Of a stretch of 64,000 bases of DNA, positions 25,107-34,434 are shown one piece after another; position 1 is the stretch's first letter, and each line of letters begins with the position of its first letter. Origin of the DNA: an uncultured Clostridia bacterium (lineage in GTDB: Bacteria; Bacillota; Clostridia; Christensenellales; UBA1242); assembly GCA_934754375.1 (NCBI GenBank), contig CAKVHT010000001.1, forward strand, positions 740,109 through 804,108. The letters are read 5' to 3'. The notes below the pieces were generated by a model that ran no database searches, had not been told where the DNA came from, and worked only from the letters and a program-made list of their open reading frames with translations. A program made the position numbers and the translations under genes.

Positions 25107-25135
25107 ATTATACTAAATTATAGCCATAAAGTCAA
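25107..25135 (-). promoter_or_regulatory. rpsL (str operon) promoter
   Basis: TTGACT (25130-25135), a 17-bp spacer and TATAAT (25107-25112). The stretch 25136-25427 upstream is AT-rich and shows no other supported gene. Confidence 0.85.
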
Positions 25136-25427
25136 TAGTTTTAGCAATTTAAACATCTAAATTTTAGTGAGTTTTTACTTAACATTTTTTAATTTATTTG
25201 TTTTAACATTGCATAAATATGCTAGCAAAAACCAATCAAAATTTCTATATTTTTTTAAGATAATAATTTTATTATTAATATAAACACAATTTATATCACA
25301 ATGAAAAACTATTGTTATTTTTTATCTCTTGATCCGCAAAAGATGATGCTAAATAAAATAAACTTATCTCTATCACTGTTATTTATGAAAATTTCTTTTT
25401 TATTACAGTAAAAAATCAAAAAAACAC

Positions 25428-25456
25428 AAAAAAAGGCCTGCCAGAACAAGCCTTTT
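25428..25456 (-). terminator. Terminator of the S10-spc-alpha cluster
   Basis: AAAAGGC (25431-25437) / GCCTTTT (25450-25456), with a 12-nt loop and a T run on the minus strand. It lies 220 nt after the rplQ stop codon and is the first intrinsic terminator of the cluster. Confidence 0.75.
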
Positions 25457-25677
25457 GATTTTAAATTTTGTTTTAGCTTTTCGATTTGTCTTTTATCAAA
25501 GCAATGCTTAAACACTGTTAGTTGGTTTGTCTTTTGCGGTGATAATGCTTAAATGAAAAGTAAAATAATATTGAATGAAATAGGTTGATAAAAACACATT
25601 TGTTTTTAATTTAGCAAACTAGAACAATTCAACAATTTGATATGTAATGATAAACATTACAAATAGCGAACATAGAA

Positions 25678-26187
25678 CTAGATAAGTTCAACGATTGCCA
25701 TATCGGCATTGTCACCTTTACGAGTGCCAACTTTAAGGATACGAGTGTAACCGCCACCTTGCCCTAATTCTTTAGCACGTGCTGCATATTTTGGAGCATA
25801 TACATTGAAGATTTTTTCGCAAAGTGGATTTTTGATGTTGTCTATACGGGTAAGGTAATCAGCTTTCTTTTCGCCTGGTTTGCGTTCTTCCTTAACTGAA
25901 TAAGTTTTTGCCATGATTTTTCTGCGTGCAGCAAGTTTTTTAGGGCCATCGTTCATAACTTCACGAGTAACCTTTTCACCTTTAGCATTAACAGTTGTTT
26001 TTGTGACAGTTGTAACATCATCATAAGAATTGATTGCAAGAGTCAACAATTTTTCAACATAACTTTTAAGAGATTTTGCACGAGCAACTGTTGTTTCGAT
26101 TTTACCTTTCCAAAGCAAATCTGTTGCTTGATTGCGCATGATAGCAAGTCTTTCTTCAGTAGGACGACCTAATTTAGCATTTGACAT
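25678..26187 (-). CDS. rplQ: 50S ribosomal protein L17 (extended form)
   Basis: L17 binds near the peptide exit tunnel. The core is clear: KLGRPTEERLAIMRNQATDLLWKGKIETTVARAKSL at the start and GGGYTRILKVGTRKGDNADMAIVELI at the end. The protein is 169 aa against about 115-130 in most bacteria, because of an insertion of about 45 residues (roughly 55-105, with KTTVNAKGEKVTREVMND). I know similar extensions from Clostridia, so this is a lineage mark rather than a defect. It is the last gene of the alpha operon. Confidence 0.96.
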   Translation of the reverse strand: MSNAKLGRPTEERLAIMRNQATDLLWKGKIETTVARAKSLKSYVEKLLTLAINSYDDVTTVTKTTVNAKGEKVTREVMNDGPKKLAARRKIMAKTYSVKEERKPGEKKADYLTRIDNIKNPLCEKIFNVYAPKYAARAKELGQGGGYTRILKVGTRKGDNADMAIVELI

Positions 26188-26201
26188 ATTGTTTGTCCTC
26201 C

Positions 26202-27158
26202 TTAATAATTTTCATTGCCTTCAAGGACAATGCCAAGTGCGTCAAGTTTAGCAATAACTTCTTCCATAGATTTAGCACCCATGTTACGAACTTTCATCAT
26301 TTCACCACGAGTCTTTTTAGCAAGATCACCGATAGTGTCAATACCAGCACGTTTCAAGCAGTTATAACTACGAACGCTCAATTCCATTTCCTCAATAGGT
26401 TTTTCGTACAATTTTGTTCTTTCGTCTTCTTTACGAGCAACTAAAATATTCATTCCGTCCATACCTTCAACAAGTTCAACGAACATAGTTGCATAGTCGT
26501 TAAGAAGTTTTGCAGAAAGTGCAACAACTTCTTTTGCACTAACTGTGCCACGTGTTTGAACGTCAAGCACAAGTTTATCATAGTCAAGGCTACGACCAAC
26601 ACGGCTTGATTGAACTTCAAAATTCACGCGTTTAACAGGAGTGAATAATGAATCGATAGCGATGTAATCCACTTCATCAGAATATTCTTTGTTTTGACTT
26701 GCAGGCACATAACCACGACCACGACCCACATACAATGTCATTTGAAGGTCTGCGTCATCGTCAAGTGTGCAAATGTACAAATCAGGGTTTACAATTGAAA
26801 TGCCTTCTTCACATTCAATATCTTTAGCATAAACAACTTTTGGACCTTTAACATTTAAAGTCATTTTGCCTTTAAAGTCTTCGTCTTTACTTTCAGTTTT
26901 AACAGCCAAAGATTTCAAATTCAAAACAATATCTGGAACGTCTTCTGTAACGCCCTTGATTGTTGAAAATTCATGCAACACGCCTTTGATTTTGATACCA
27001 ACAACTGCTGCACCTGGAAGAGAACTTAAAAGTGTTCTGCGCAACATATTGCCAATCGTAATGCCAAAACCTTTTTCCATAGGTTCTACTGTAATTATAG
27101 CATTTGCCCCATTGTCTGATTCTTCCAAAAGAATTTTTGGTTTTTCGATTTCCATCAT
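26202..27158 (-). CDS. rpoA: RNA polymerase alpha subunit
   Basis: The alpha subunit assembles RNA polymerase and contacts promoters and activators. The 318-aa protein has the N-terminal dimerisation domain (GFGITIGNMLRRTLLSSLPGAAV, about 31-53) and the C-terminal domain (about 245-310) with LSVRSYNCLKRAGIDTIGDL and KVRNMGAKSMEEVIAKL. AGGAG lies upstream of a double ATG. Confidence 0.98.
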   Translation of the reverse strand: MMEIEKPKILLEESDNGANAIITVEPMEKGFGITIGNMLRRTLLSSLPGAAVVGIKIKGVLHEFSTIKGVTEDVPDIVLNLKSLAVKTESKDEDFKGKMTLNVKGPKVVYAKDIECEEGISIVNPDLYICTLDDDADLQMTLYVGRGRGYVPASQNKEYSDEVDYIAIDSLFTPVKRVNFEVQSSRVGRSLDYDKLVLDVQTRGTVSAKEVVALSAKLLNDYATMFVELVEGMDGMNILVARKEDERTKLYEKPIEEMELSVRSYNCLKRAGIDTIGDLAKKTRGEMMKVRNMGAKSMEEVIAKLDALGIVLEGNENY

Positions 27159-27172
27159 AATTATTTCTCCTA

Positions 27173-27790
27173 TTATCTTGAATAAAATTCGACAATCAAG
27201 TGTTCTTGAATGTTCAAGTCAATATCATCACGTTCTGGTAATGCCAAAACTTTACCTGTAAGGCTTTCCATATTAAATTCAAGCCATTTTGGTGTGTTGA
27301 CTTTTGTTTCTTTCAAACCTTTGAACATATCAAGTTCTTGTTTGCTTTCTTTAACAGCAATCACGTCACCAACTTTAACTTGGTATGATGGGATATTAAC
27401 CTTTTTACCATTAACAGTGATGTGACCATGGTTTACGATTTGTCTAGCTTCGGCACGAGATGAACCCAAACCGCAACGATAAACCACATTGTCAAGCCTT
27501 AATTCAAGCATTTTAAGCAAAGCCCAACCTGTAGCTTCTTTGCTAGCAGCGGCCTTTTCATAACAAATTCTAAATTGTTTTTCAAGCAAGCCATAGTTAC
27601 GTCTAACTTTATTCTTTTCACGCAATTGAACGCCATATTCACTGATTTTCTTTCTTGCTGTGCCGTGTTGTCCTGGAACAACTGGACGTTTGTCGAAAGA
27701 ACATTTAGTTAAGCATCTTTCACCTTTCAAGAAAAGTTTGCAACCTTCCCTACGGCATTGTTTACAACTTGGACAAGTATTTTTTGCCAT
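27173..27790 (-). CDS. rpsD: 30S ribosomal protein S4, zinc-binding form
   Basis: S4 is a primary 16S rRNA binder and in many bacteria a translational repressor of its operon. The 205-aa protein keeps the N-terminal cysteine cluster CPSCKQC...C...C (residues about 5-30) of the zinc-binding form. The S4 RNA-binding domain RLDNVVYRCGLGSSRAEARQIVNHGHITVNGKKV lies near 92-125. It is followed 15 bp later by rpoA. Confidence 0.98.
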   Translation of the reverse strand: MAKNTCPSCKQCRREGCKLFLKGERCLTKCSFDKRPVVPGQHGTARKKISEYGVQLREKNKVRRNYGLLEKQFRICYEKAAASKEATGWALLKMLELRLDNVVYRCGLGSSRAEARQIVNHGHITVNGKKVNIPSYQVKVGDVIAVKESKQELDMFKGLKETKVNTPKWLEFNMESLTGKVLALPERDDIDLNIQEHLIVEFYSR

Positions 27791-27798
27791 ATTTCCTC

Positions 27799-28191
27799 CT
27801 ATAACCTTCTAGCCTTAGGTGGTCTGCAACCATTGTGAGCGATTGGAGATACGTCTTTAATCATAGTAACTTGAAGACCAGCAGTTCCAACTGCACGGAT
27901 AGCAGATTCACGAGCAACGCCCGCACCTTTGACATAAATTGCAACTTTAGTGATACCAAAGTTAGCAACATCTTTCAAGCATGCTTCAACAGCATCTTGT
28001 GCTGCAAATGGAGTGGTCTTTTTTGCACCACGGTTACCACGAGCACCTGCACTTGATTGAGCAAGAAGGTTGCCTTGGCAAGTTAAAGATACGATTGTGT
28101 TGTTTGGACCAGCCAAAATATGCACTTCACCTTCACCATTAGGGGCTAAAAATTTCTTTTTCTTTACAACTTTTTTAGTAGTGTTAGCCAT
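27799..28191 (-). CDS. rpsK: 30S ribosomal protein S11
   Basis: S11 lies on the 30S platform near the Shine-Dalgarno helix. The 130-aa protein is full length: GEVHILAGPNNTIVSLTCQGN, SSAGARGNRGAKKTTPFAAQ and the conserved end IKDVSPIAHNGCRPPKARRL. It follows rpsM by 10 bp. Confidence 0.98.
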   Translation of the reverse strand: MANTTKKVVKKKKFLAPNGEGEVHILAGPNNTIVSLTCQGNLLAQSSAGARGNRGAKKTTPFAAQDAVEACLKDVANFGITKVAIYVKGAGVARESAIRAVGTAGLQVTMIKDVSPIAHNGCRPPKARRL

Positions 28192-28201
28192 TTATTCCTC
28201 C

Positions 28202-28570
28202 TTACTTTTTCTTGTTTGCTATTGTTTTTTTAGGACCTTTACATGTACGAGCATTTTGCTTGCTTGATTGACCACGAACAGGCAAATGAGCAATGTGACG
28301 AAGTCCACGATAGCATCTGATTTCTTTTAATCTTTTGATGTCTAATGCAACATCTTTACGTTTTTCACCTTCAACGGTGTAATTTGCTTCAATATATTTA
28401 CGAATTGCAGCAATATCGTTTTCGGTAAGATCTTTGACACGAGTGTCAGGGTTAATCCCTGTTTCAGCCAAAATTTTGTTGGAAGTGGTTCTACCGATAC
28501 CGTAGATATAAGTCAAACCAATTTCCACTCTTTTTTCATTAGGTAAATCCACACCGGATATACGAGCCAT
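28202..28570 (-). CDS. rpsM: 30S ribosomal protein S13
   Basis: S13 bridges the 30S head to the 50S subunit. The 122-aa protein starts [21 protein letters not shown] at the ATG at 28570, chosen because GGAGG lies 7 nt upstream; the frame stays open to 28624. Conserved parts are [31 protein letters not shown] and [13 protein letters not shown]. It begins a sub-operon after a 300-nt gap. Confidence 0.98.
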   Translation of the reverse strand: MARISGVDLPNEKRVEIGLTYIYGIGRTTSNKILAETGINPDTRVKDLTENDIAAIRKYIEANYTVEGEKRKDVALDIKRLKEIRCYRGLRHIAHLPVRGQSSKQNARTCKGPKKTIANKKK

Positions 28571-28869
28571 TTTGATTCCTCCAAATAATATTTGTGATGC
28601 TTTTTGTGCGCTTGCCAAAGGCAAACATGTATTTTAAACATTATCAATTGTTAAATTAATTAAAATTTAAAACTTGTTTCCAAACCCCAATGAGCATCAA
28701 AATTAGGCTTTGGGTTATTTACGTCAAGAACAAAGTTCAAAACATAATTTCATATTAGTTTTATTATACTCACAACACCAAATTGCCGCGAGGTGTTATG
28801 CTTGTTTTCAAATTTAGTTTGTCAATATGCTTTGTAAGGATAGTACTTACAAACAAAGACAGTCAAGGA
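28571..28869 (-). promoter_or_regulatory. Gap and candidate leader before rpsM
   Basis: Between rpmJ and rpsM, where spacing is normally tight, lie about 300 nt without a gene. On the minus strand TTGACA is followed by a weak -10-like region. Then come an inverted repeat AACACC/GGTGTT (28774-28779, 28792-28797), a good TATAAT, and a second imperfect hairpin built from AACCC/GGGTT (28683-28716). I infer a separate promoter and a structured leader for rpsM-rpsK-rpsD-rpoA-rplQ, possibly an S4 target. Confidence 0.45.
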
Positions 28870-28986
28870 TTAGCCTTGACGTTGTTTATGTTTAGGTGAT
28901 TTTGAACAGATTACCATAACCTTACCATTACGTTTGATAACCTTGCATTTTTCACAAATTGGTTTAACAGATGGACGCACCTTCAT
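28870..28986 (-). CDS. rpmJ: 50S ribosomal protein L36
   Basis: L36 is a small zinc-binding protein of the 50S subunit. The 38-aa frame reads [20 protein letters not shown] at its start and ends [10 protein letters not shown]. The zinc ligands C11, C14, C27 and H33 are all present. AAGGAG precedes the ATG. Its place between infA and rpsM is standard. Confidence 0.97.
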   Translation of the reverse strand: MKVRPSVKPICEKCKVIKRNGKVMVICSKSPKHKQRQG

Positions 28987-29047
28987 GCTATTTATCTCCT
29001 TTTTGAGTTAAAAATTTAAAATTTGCAGACTGGTTCAGTTTTCAAAT

Positions 29048-29269
29048 TTAGTTTTTATCACGCCAAACGATTCTGCCTTTGGTTAAGTCATAAGGTGTCA
29101 TTTCAACTTTAACTTTGTCGCCAAGCAAAACACGTATCTTATTTGTGCGCAGCTTGCCTGAAACATAAGCAGTGATGTAATGATTGTTCATGATTTTAAC
29201 CTTGAAATTGCCATTTGATAAAACATCAACAATTTCGCCTTCTACATCGATAACATCTTCTTTCGACAT
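29048..29269 (-). CDS. infA: Translation initiation factor IF-1
   Basis: IF-1 occupies the A site during initiation. The 73-aa OB-fold protein is typical: [53 protein letters not shown] and [14 protein letters not shown]. It starts one base after the stop of the KOW protein gene, with a Shine-Dalgarno in the end of that gene. Confidence 0.98.
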   Translation of the reverse strand: MSKEDVIDVEGEIVDVLSNGNFKVKIMNNHYITAYVSGKLRTNKIRVLLGDKVKVEMTPYDLTKGRIVWRDKN

Positions 29270-29270
29270 A

Positions 29271-29543
29271 TTACTCCTTTACGTTTTGATATACTTTAAG
29301 CATATTGTAGATTTCAGTGTCAGTGACGATTGGTGAAAGGAACTTGTTGTAGATCATTTCATCATGCGCCAACTTCACCAAGTGTTTTGGATTTTTTGTC
29401 TTTAATTTGTTACGAACTCGAAATCTACCATCTATTATAACAGGATATCCAATTTTGTCAATAGAAACCACTAAAAATATGCGGTTTTTATCGTGTCCCG
29501 CAACCGACTTTACAATATCACCGGCTGTAAATTGATTGTTCAT
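29271..29543 (-). CDS. KOW-domain (L14e-like) RNA-binding protein
   Basis: The 90-aa protein has a KOW-like start ([22 protein letters not shown]) and the stretch [17 protein letters not shown]. Clostridia carry such a protein, related to archaeal/eukaryotic L14e, exactly between map and infA, which supports the call. Its role is presumed to be RNA or ribosome binding. Confidence 0.85.
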   Translation of the reverse strand: MNNQFTAGDIVKSVAGHDKNRIFLVVSIDKIGYPVIIDGRFRVRNKLKTKNPKHLVKLAHDEMIYNKFLSPIVTDTEIYNMLKVYQNVKE

Positions 29544-29550
29544 ACCTCTC

Positions 29551-30297
29551 CTATAATGACAGAATTTCTACACCATCTTTTGTTATCAAAATAGTGTTTT
29601 CATAATGCGCTGCTGGAAGACCGTCCCAAGTGGAAATTGTCCAATCGTTGTCTTCCATAACCACATCACGTTTGCCAAGTGTAACCATTGGCTCAACTGC
29701 CAAAGTCATACCAGCTTGCAATACAATGCCTGAATTGTATTTGCCATAATTTGGCACATAAGGATCTTCGTGCATTTCTGTACCAATCCCGTGCCCAGTT
29801 AATTCACGCACAACACCATATCCGCGATCCTCAAGATATTTTTGGATTTGGTGACTGATATTGCCCAGCCTACTGCCTGCCTTAATACCTTTAAGACCTT
29901 CAAAGAATGATTGTTTTGTATCGTTAATTAACCTTTGTTTTTCAATTGAGATATTGCCAACAGGGAAAGTCCTTGCAGCATCACTCTGCCACCCGTTGTA
30001 GATGACGCCACAGTCGATGCTGATTATGTCGCCATCTATTAAAGGCTGATCGTTACAAAATCCGTGCACCACTTGTTCATTTACACTTGCACAAATGGTA
30101 AACGGAAAACCCTCGTATCCGAGGAAGGAAGGAATAGCGCCTTGGGATTTAATATATTGATAGGCCAAATCGTTAAGGCGCAAACTTGTTTGGCCAGGAA
30201 ATATGTGTTGCTCAAGCATATTCAAGGTGTCCCTTAAAATTTTGCCTGCCTGACGCATAATTTCAATTTGTTCTTTATTTTTAATGGTTATACTCAT
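29551..30297 (-). CDS. map: Type I methionine aminopeptidase
   Basis: Map removes the initiator Met from nascent proteins. The 248-aa protein has the five metal ligands of the pita-bread fold: D in SIDCGVIYNGWQSDAARTF (two Asp), H in RELTGHGIGTEMHEDPYVPN, and two Glu in TLAVEPMV and AAHYENTILI. CASVNEQVVHG is also typical. Its ATG overlaps the adk stop by 4 nt. Confidence 0.98.
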   Translation of the reverse strand: MSITIKNKEQIEIMRQAGKILRDTLNMLEQHIFPGQTSLRLNDLAYQYIKSQGAIPSFLGYEGFPFTICASVNEQVVHGFCNDQPLIDGDIISIDCGVIYNGWQSDAARTFPVGNISIEKQRLINDTKQSFFEGLKGIKAGSRLGNISHQIQKYLEDRGYGVVRELTGHGIGTEMHEDPYVPNYGKYNSGIVLQAGMTLAVEPMVTLGKRDVVMEDNDWTISTWDGLPAAHYENTILITKDGVEILSL

Positions 30298-30911
30298 TTT
30301 ATCTCTCTCACAACATCTTCAAGCACCTGTTTTGGTGACTTGCTTGCATCAACATCAACAACTTTAACACCCCAAGATTTATACAAATCTAAAAGTGGTA
30401 AAGTGTCTTTTTCAAAAATTTCAAATCTTTTGTTTATTGATTCAAGTGTATCGTCCGCACGGGTTGCCAACTTGCCCCCACATGCTGGACAATTTTCTTC
30501 ATTGACTGCTGATTTTTTTGTTATCATTTTGCAATTTGTGCAAGTTAAACGATTAAGCAACCTATCAACCGCTTTTTCCTTGCTTAAATTGAGATGAATA
30601 ACAAGGTCAATGTTCATAAAATCTTTTAACTGTTTTGCTTGATTTGGTTCACGAGGGAAGCCGTCAAACACAACATTTTTAGATTTTATAGCCTTAAGTT
30701 TGTTTTGCAAAACTGCCATAACTGTGTCAGTGTCAACAAGTGCACCCGCATTGATACGTTCAGCGATTAACTTACCAAGTTTAGAGCCTGTTGCAATTTC
30801 ATCACGAAACAATTGACCAGTTGAAATCAATTCAAAATCCATTACATTTTGAAGTTCAGCAACAAGTGTGCCTTTGCCAGAACCTTGAATGCCGATTAAA
30901 ACGATATTCAT
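30294..30911 (-). CDS. adk: Adenylate kinase, zinc-LID type
   Basis: Adk converts ATP and AMP to two ADP. The 205-aa protein has the P loop GIQGSGKGTL (GxPGxGKGT in most, with Ile-Gln here), FDGFPREPNQAKQL and the LID zinc site CTNCKMI...CPACGGKL (about 128-147) followed by TRADDTLESINKRF. The spc-operon position between secY and map is standard. Confidence 0.98.
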   Translation of the reverse strand: MNIVLIGIQGSGKGTLVAELQNVMDFELISTGQLFRDEIATGSKLGKLIAERINAGALVDTDTVMAVLQNKLKAIKSKNVVFDGFPREPNQAKQLKDFMNIDLVIHLNLSKEKAVDRLLNRLTCTNCKMITKKSAVNEENCPACGGKLATRADDTLESINKRFEIFEKDTLPLLDLYKSWGVKVVDVDASKSPKQVLEDVVREIK

Positions 30912-30988
30912 ATAACCCCTTTTGAATACAGAGTTTCAAACAGAAACTTTGTTATTGTGGATAAGCCAACAATAATAAAATTGTCAGC

Positions 30989-32299
30989 CTACTTTAAAAA
31001 TCCACGATAATTTTTTGCAAGCATTTGCGCTTCAAGTTGTTTGTCAAATTCAAGGGCAACAGAAACAACGATAAGCATACCAGTTGCACTAAATGCACTT
31101 GTAACACCGCCTGCACCAATTGCGGTGAAGAGCAATGTTGGAACAAGGGCCATGAAAGCTAAGAAAATTGCACCAAAGAGAGTGATTCTCTTATTGATAT
31201 TGCCTAAATAATCTGCTGTTGGTTTACCAGGACGAATACCTTGAATAAAACCACCATTTTGTTGAATTTGACGTGAAATTTGTTCAGTATCAAATTGAAG
31301 TGATGAATAGAAATATGCAAAACCTAAAATCAAAAGTGACAATACGATTGCATAAACCCAACTGCCTGCGCCAAGCCATTTATTCCACCAACCGATAAAA
31401 CCACCAGTCGCATTAGGATTGATAATTGACATGATAAGTTGTGGGAAAGAAAGGATTGTGCTTGCAAAAATGATTGGCATAACACCATTTGCATTTACAC
31501 GGACAGGAATAAATGTTGATTGTCCGCCATACATTTTTCTACCTTTCATTTGTTTTGCGTATTGTACGTTTACACGTCTTTCACCGCCATCAACAAAGAC
31601 AACAAGTGCAAAGATCAATACTAAAACAACGATGAATAAAATCAAACGCCAAATTGCTCTTTGTGTGGTTTCGCCACCAACTGTCATATCTTGGAAGTTA
31701 CCAAAGATTGTTGTTGCGCCACTAGACAAGATACCAACAAAAATCAACAATGACATACCATTGCCAATGCCCAACTCTGTGATTTTTTCACCAAGCCAAA
31801 CAGTGAACATTGCGCCAGCAACAAGCATTGTTACAATAAACGCATAGAACACAAATTTGTTGTTACCAAAAGCTGTTAAATCAGCATAACTTGCTGTATT
31901 AAAGCCAATAGCAATACCAAGAGCTTGTGCAATTGCAATGACAAGTGCTGCAATTTTTGTGTATAAATTTATACGTTTTCTACCATCAGCACCACCATCT
32001 TTTGCCATTGCTTGCCAGCTAGGAATAACTGCGCTTAACAATTGAATAATAATGCTAGATGTGATGTAAGGGGAAACACCCAATGCCAAAAATGAACCTT
32101 GGCTTAAAGCGCCACCACTTACTGCACTTAACAGACTTAAGAAAGTGTTACTTTCTACGTTACTGCTATATGCCCCGCTGTCAACACCAGGGATTGGAAT
32201 CCAACAACCAAGGCGGTAAATGAATAATAAGAGAATAGTTAAAAGTAACTTATTTCTTATTTCCTTAATTTTAAATGCGTCAGCTAATGTTTTAAACAT
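30989..32299 (-). CDS. secY: Protein translocase channel SecY
   Basis: SecY forms the protein-conducting membrane channel. The 436-aa protein has ten predicted helices. The first begins FRLG-like in IYRLGCWIPIPGVD, then GSFLALGVSPYITSSIIIQL, the pore helix region and the cytosolic loop GERRVNVQYAKQMKGRKMYGGQSTFIPVRVN. YFYSSLQFDTEQISRQIQQNGGFIQGIRPG is also diagnostic. Its ATG overlaps the rplO stop (TAATG). Confidence 0.98.
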   Translation of the reverse strand: MFKTLADAFKIKEIRNKLLLTILLLFIYRLGCWIPIPGVDSGAYSSNVESNTFLSLLSAVSGGALSQGSFLALGVSPYITSSIIIQLLSAVIPSWQAMAKDGGADGRKRINLYTKIAALVIAIAQALGIAIGFNTASYADLTAFGNNKFVFYAFIVTMLVAGAMFTVWLGEKITELGIGNGMSLLIFVGILSSGATTIFGNFQDMTVGGETTQRAIWRLILFIVVLVLIFALVVFVDGGERRVNVQYAKQMKGRKMYGGQSTFIPVRVNANGVMPIIFASTILSFPQLIMSIINPNATGGFIGWWNKWLGAGSWVYAIVLSLLILGFAYFYSSLQFDTEQISRQIQQNGGFIQGIRPGKPTADYLGNINKRITLFGAIFLAFMALVPTLLFTAIGAGGVTSAFSATGMLIVVSVALEFDKQLEAQMLAKNYRGFLK

Positions 32300-32745
32300 T
32301 ATACCTCCTCTATACTGCCACCTTGTGCTGTAATTTTATCTTTTGCTGTTGCTGTAAATTTGTTAGCAACAACTTTCAAAGCAACAGTAAGTTCACCATT
32401 GCCCAAAATTTTAACGCCGTCTTTTTCAACTTTTGAAAGGATACCACTTTCAAGGAGTTTAACAGCATCAACAGTTGTGTTCGCTTCAAAAATATTTAAA
32501 GCACCAACGTTCACAACAGAATATACTTTTTTAAATTTAGCATTGCTAAATCCTTTGATAGGAACTCTTCTGTACAAAGGGTTTTGACCACCTTCAAATC
32601 CAGGACGAACACCGCCACCAGAACGAGCATTTTGGCCTTTGTGACCTTTACCAGAGGTTTTGCCTACACCACTACCGATACCACGACCAAGACGTTTTTT
32701 GCTTGTCCTAGCGCCTTCGGCATAAGTCAATTCGTGTATATACAT
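32299..32745 (-). CDS. rplO: 50S ribosomal protein L15
   Basis: The 148-aa assembly protein of the 50S subunit has the typical Gly/Lys/Arg-rich N-terminus ([37 protein letters not shown]) and [15 protein letters not shown]. It overlaps secY by one base and is preceded by AAAGGAG. Confidence 0.97.
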   Translation of the reverse strand: MYIHELTYAEGARTSKKRLGRGIGSGVGKTSGKGHKGQNARSGGGVRPGFEGGQNPLYRRVPIKGFSNAKFKKVYSVVNVGALNIFEANTTVDAVKLLESGILSKVEKDGVKILGNGELTVALKVVANKFTATAKDKITAQGGSIEEV

Positions 32746-32755
32746 AATCTCTCCT

Positions 32756-32953
32756 TTACGCTTCTTCTTCCACTTTTAACAAGTGTTTAACTTTGAAGAT
32801 GCTTCCTCTTATACAATCGTTGTCAGGAAGAACACGGGTTTGACCAAGTTTTTTGAAACCAAGGGCTTCAACAACTTTGGCTTGTTCTTTATTATAACCA
32901 ACAGCACTCTTTACGTAAGTAACTTTGATGGTTTTTTGTGATTTTTTAGCCAT
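32756..32953 (-). CDS. rpmD: 50S ribosomal protein L30
   Basis: The 65-aa protein fits L30: [36 protein letters not shown], with a short C-terminal end. It lies between rpsE and rplO, the standard order. Confidence 0.95.
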   Translation of the reverse strand: MAKKSQKTIKVTYVKSAVGYNKEQAKVVEALGFKKLGQTRVLPDNDCIRGSIFKVKHLLKVEEEA

Positions 32954-32961
32954 ATATCCTC

Positions 32962-33489
32962 CTAAATTTCTTCAACTGATTTGCCACGAAGAAGAGCAAC
33001 TTGTTCTTTTGTTCTTAATGATTTAAGACCATTCAAAGTAGCCCTAGCAACGTTAATTTTGTCAGTTGAGCCATAAATTTTTGCAGTTAAATCTGTGTAA
33101 CCTGCCATTTCAAATACAGTACGAGCCGCACCACCAGCAATCAAACCGCTACCTTTTTTAGAAGGAAGCATTTTAACGCTTGTTTTAGCAAATTTGCCAA
33201 TGATTTCGTGTGGGATTGTACCATCAATTACAGGAACAGTAATTAAAGATTTTTTAGCAGCTTTTGTTGCTTTTTCGATAGCAGCTGGAACTTCGGCAGC
33301 TTTTGCCAAGCCCATGCCAACTCTACCCTTTTTGTCACCTACGATAACAAGAGCAGAAAAACGCATTGTACGGCCACCCTTAACAACTTTTGTTACACGG
33401 CGTACGTCCAACATTTTCTTGTCGAATTCGTCTTTGATTTCTTCTCTTTCTCTAGGCTTTCTAAATTCACGTTTTTGTTGTTGTGCCAT
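32962..33489 (-). CDS. rpsE: 30S ribosomal protein S5
   Basis: S5 takes part in decoding accuracy. The 175-aa protein has the double-stranded-RNA-like motif RVTKVVKGGRTMRFSALVIVGDKKGRVGMGLAKAAEVP and the C-terminal domain SGLIAGGAARTVFEMAGYTD. It is full length and lies between rplR and rpmD. Confidence 0.98.
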   Translation of the reverse strand: MAQQQKREFRKPREREEIKDEFDKKMLDVRRVTKVVKGGRTMRFSALVIVGDKKGRVGMGLAKAAEVPAAIEKATKAAKKSLITVPVIDGTIPHEIIGKFAKTSVKMLPSKKGSGLIAGGAARTVFEMAGYTDLTAKIYGSTDKINVARATLNGLKSLRTKEQVALLRGKSVEEI

Positions 33490-33498
33490 AATCTCTCC

Positions 33499-33867
33499 TT
33501 AAAATTCCAAGCCACCGGCTCTAGCGCCGTCAGCAAGTTCTTTAACTCTTCCTGTGTAAAGATATCCACCACGATCAAATACAACAGTTTTGATTTTTGC
33601 TTTTTTAGCAAGTTTAGCGATTTGTTCGCCAACAAATCTAGCTGCTTCTTTGTTTGTCATATCTTTAACTTGTTCTTTGATTTCTTTTTGAGTTGTGTTG
33701 CAAGCAACAAGAGTAACACCCTTTGTATCATCAATGATTTGAGCATAAATGTTGCTTAAACTACGATACACACAAAGACGTGGGCAAGCGCTTGTACCAG
33801 ATAAATTATGACGTAATCTGATATGGCGTTTAACACGTTTTGCATTTTTATTTTCTTTATTTATCAT
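33499..33867 (-). CDS. rplR: 50S ribosomal protein L18
   Basis: L18 binds 5S rRNA. The 122-aa protein has the basic N-terminus KRVKRHIRLRHNLSGTSACPRLCVYRSL and the conserved end VVFDRGGYLYTGRVKELADGARAGGLEF. Confidence 0.97.
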   Translation of the reverse strand: MINKENKNAKRVKRHIRLRHNLSGTSACPRLCVYRSLSNIYAQIIDDTKGVTLVACNTTQKEIKEQVKDMTNKEAARFVGEQIAKLAKKAKIKTVVFDRGGYLYTGRVKELADGARAGGLEF

Positions 33868-33877
33868 AACTTACCTC

Positions 33878-34423
33878 CTACTTTTTCTTACCGGCAGCCT
33901 TACCTGGTTTTAAAATGACTGGTTCATTTGTGTAATGAATGCCATAACCATGGTATGGTTCCATTGGGCGGATTGCACGAATTTTTGCTGCAATTTCGCC
34001 AACTAATTCTTTGTTTGCACCACAAACAAGGATTGTGTTGTTGTCTGGAACTTCAAATGTGATACCTGCTGGTTCTTCAACTTCAACAGGGTGAGACAAA
34101 CCTAAAGCCATAACCAATTTTTTGCCTTGTTTGTTGAGTTTGTAACCGACACCATTAACTGTTAAAGACTTTTTATAACCATCTTTAACACCCATAACCA
34201 TATTATGGATAAGTTGACGATACAAACCTTGTTTTGCATTGCTGTCTGTTGTGTCATCAAGACGTGTAACATAAACATGGCCATCTTTAACTTCAACTGC
34301 AATATTTTTTGAAAATTCTTGAGTTAAAGTATCCTTAGCCCCTTTAACTGTTACAACATGACCATTAACTTCAACAGTAACACCTGCTGGGATAGCGACA
34401 GGTAATTTACCAATTCTTGACAT
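33878..34423 (-). CDS. rplF: 50S ribosomal protein L6
   Basis: L6 supports the GTPase-associated region. The 181-aa protein is typical: MSRIGKLPVAIPAGVTVEV at the start, YKKSLTVNGVGYKLNKQGKKLVMALGLSHPV in the middle, and the second-domain end EPYHGYGIHYTNEPVILKPGKAAGKKK. Confidence 0.98.
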   Translation of the reverse strand: MSRIGKLPVAIPAGVTVEVNGHVVTVKGAKDTLTQEFSKNIAVEVKDGHVYVTRLDDTTDSNAKQGLYRQLIHNMVMGVKDGYKKSLTVNGVGYKLNKQGKKLVMALGLSHPVEVEEPAGITFEVPDNNTILVCGANKELVGEIAAKIRAIRPMEPYHGYGIHYTNEPVILKPGKAAGKKK

Positions 34424-34434
34424 ATCTTACCCTC

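Noticed and set aside
25315..25515. 66-codon open frame downstream of rplQ
   Set aside because: It runs straight through the intrinsic terminator at 25428-25456, has no ribosome site and shows no family features, so it is probably chance.
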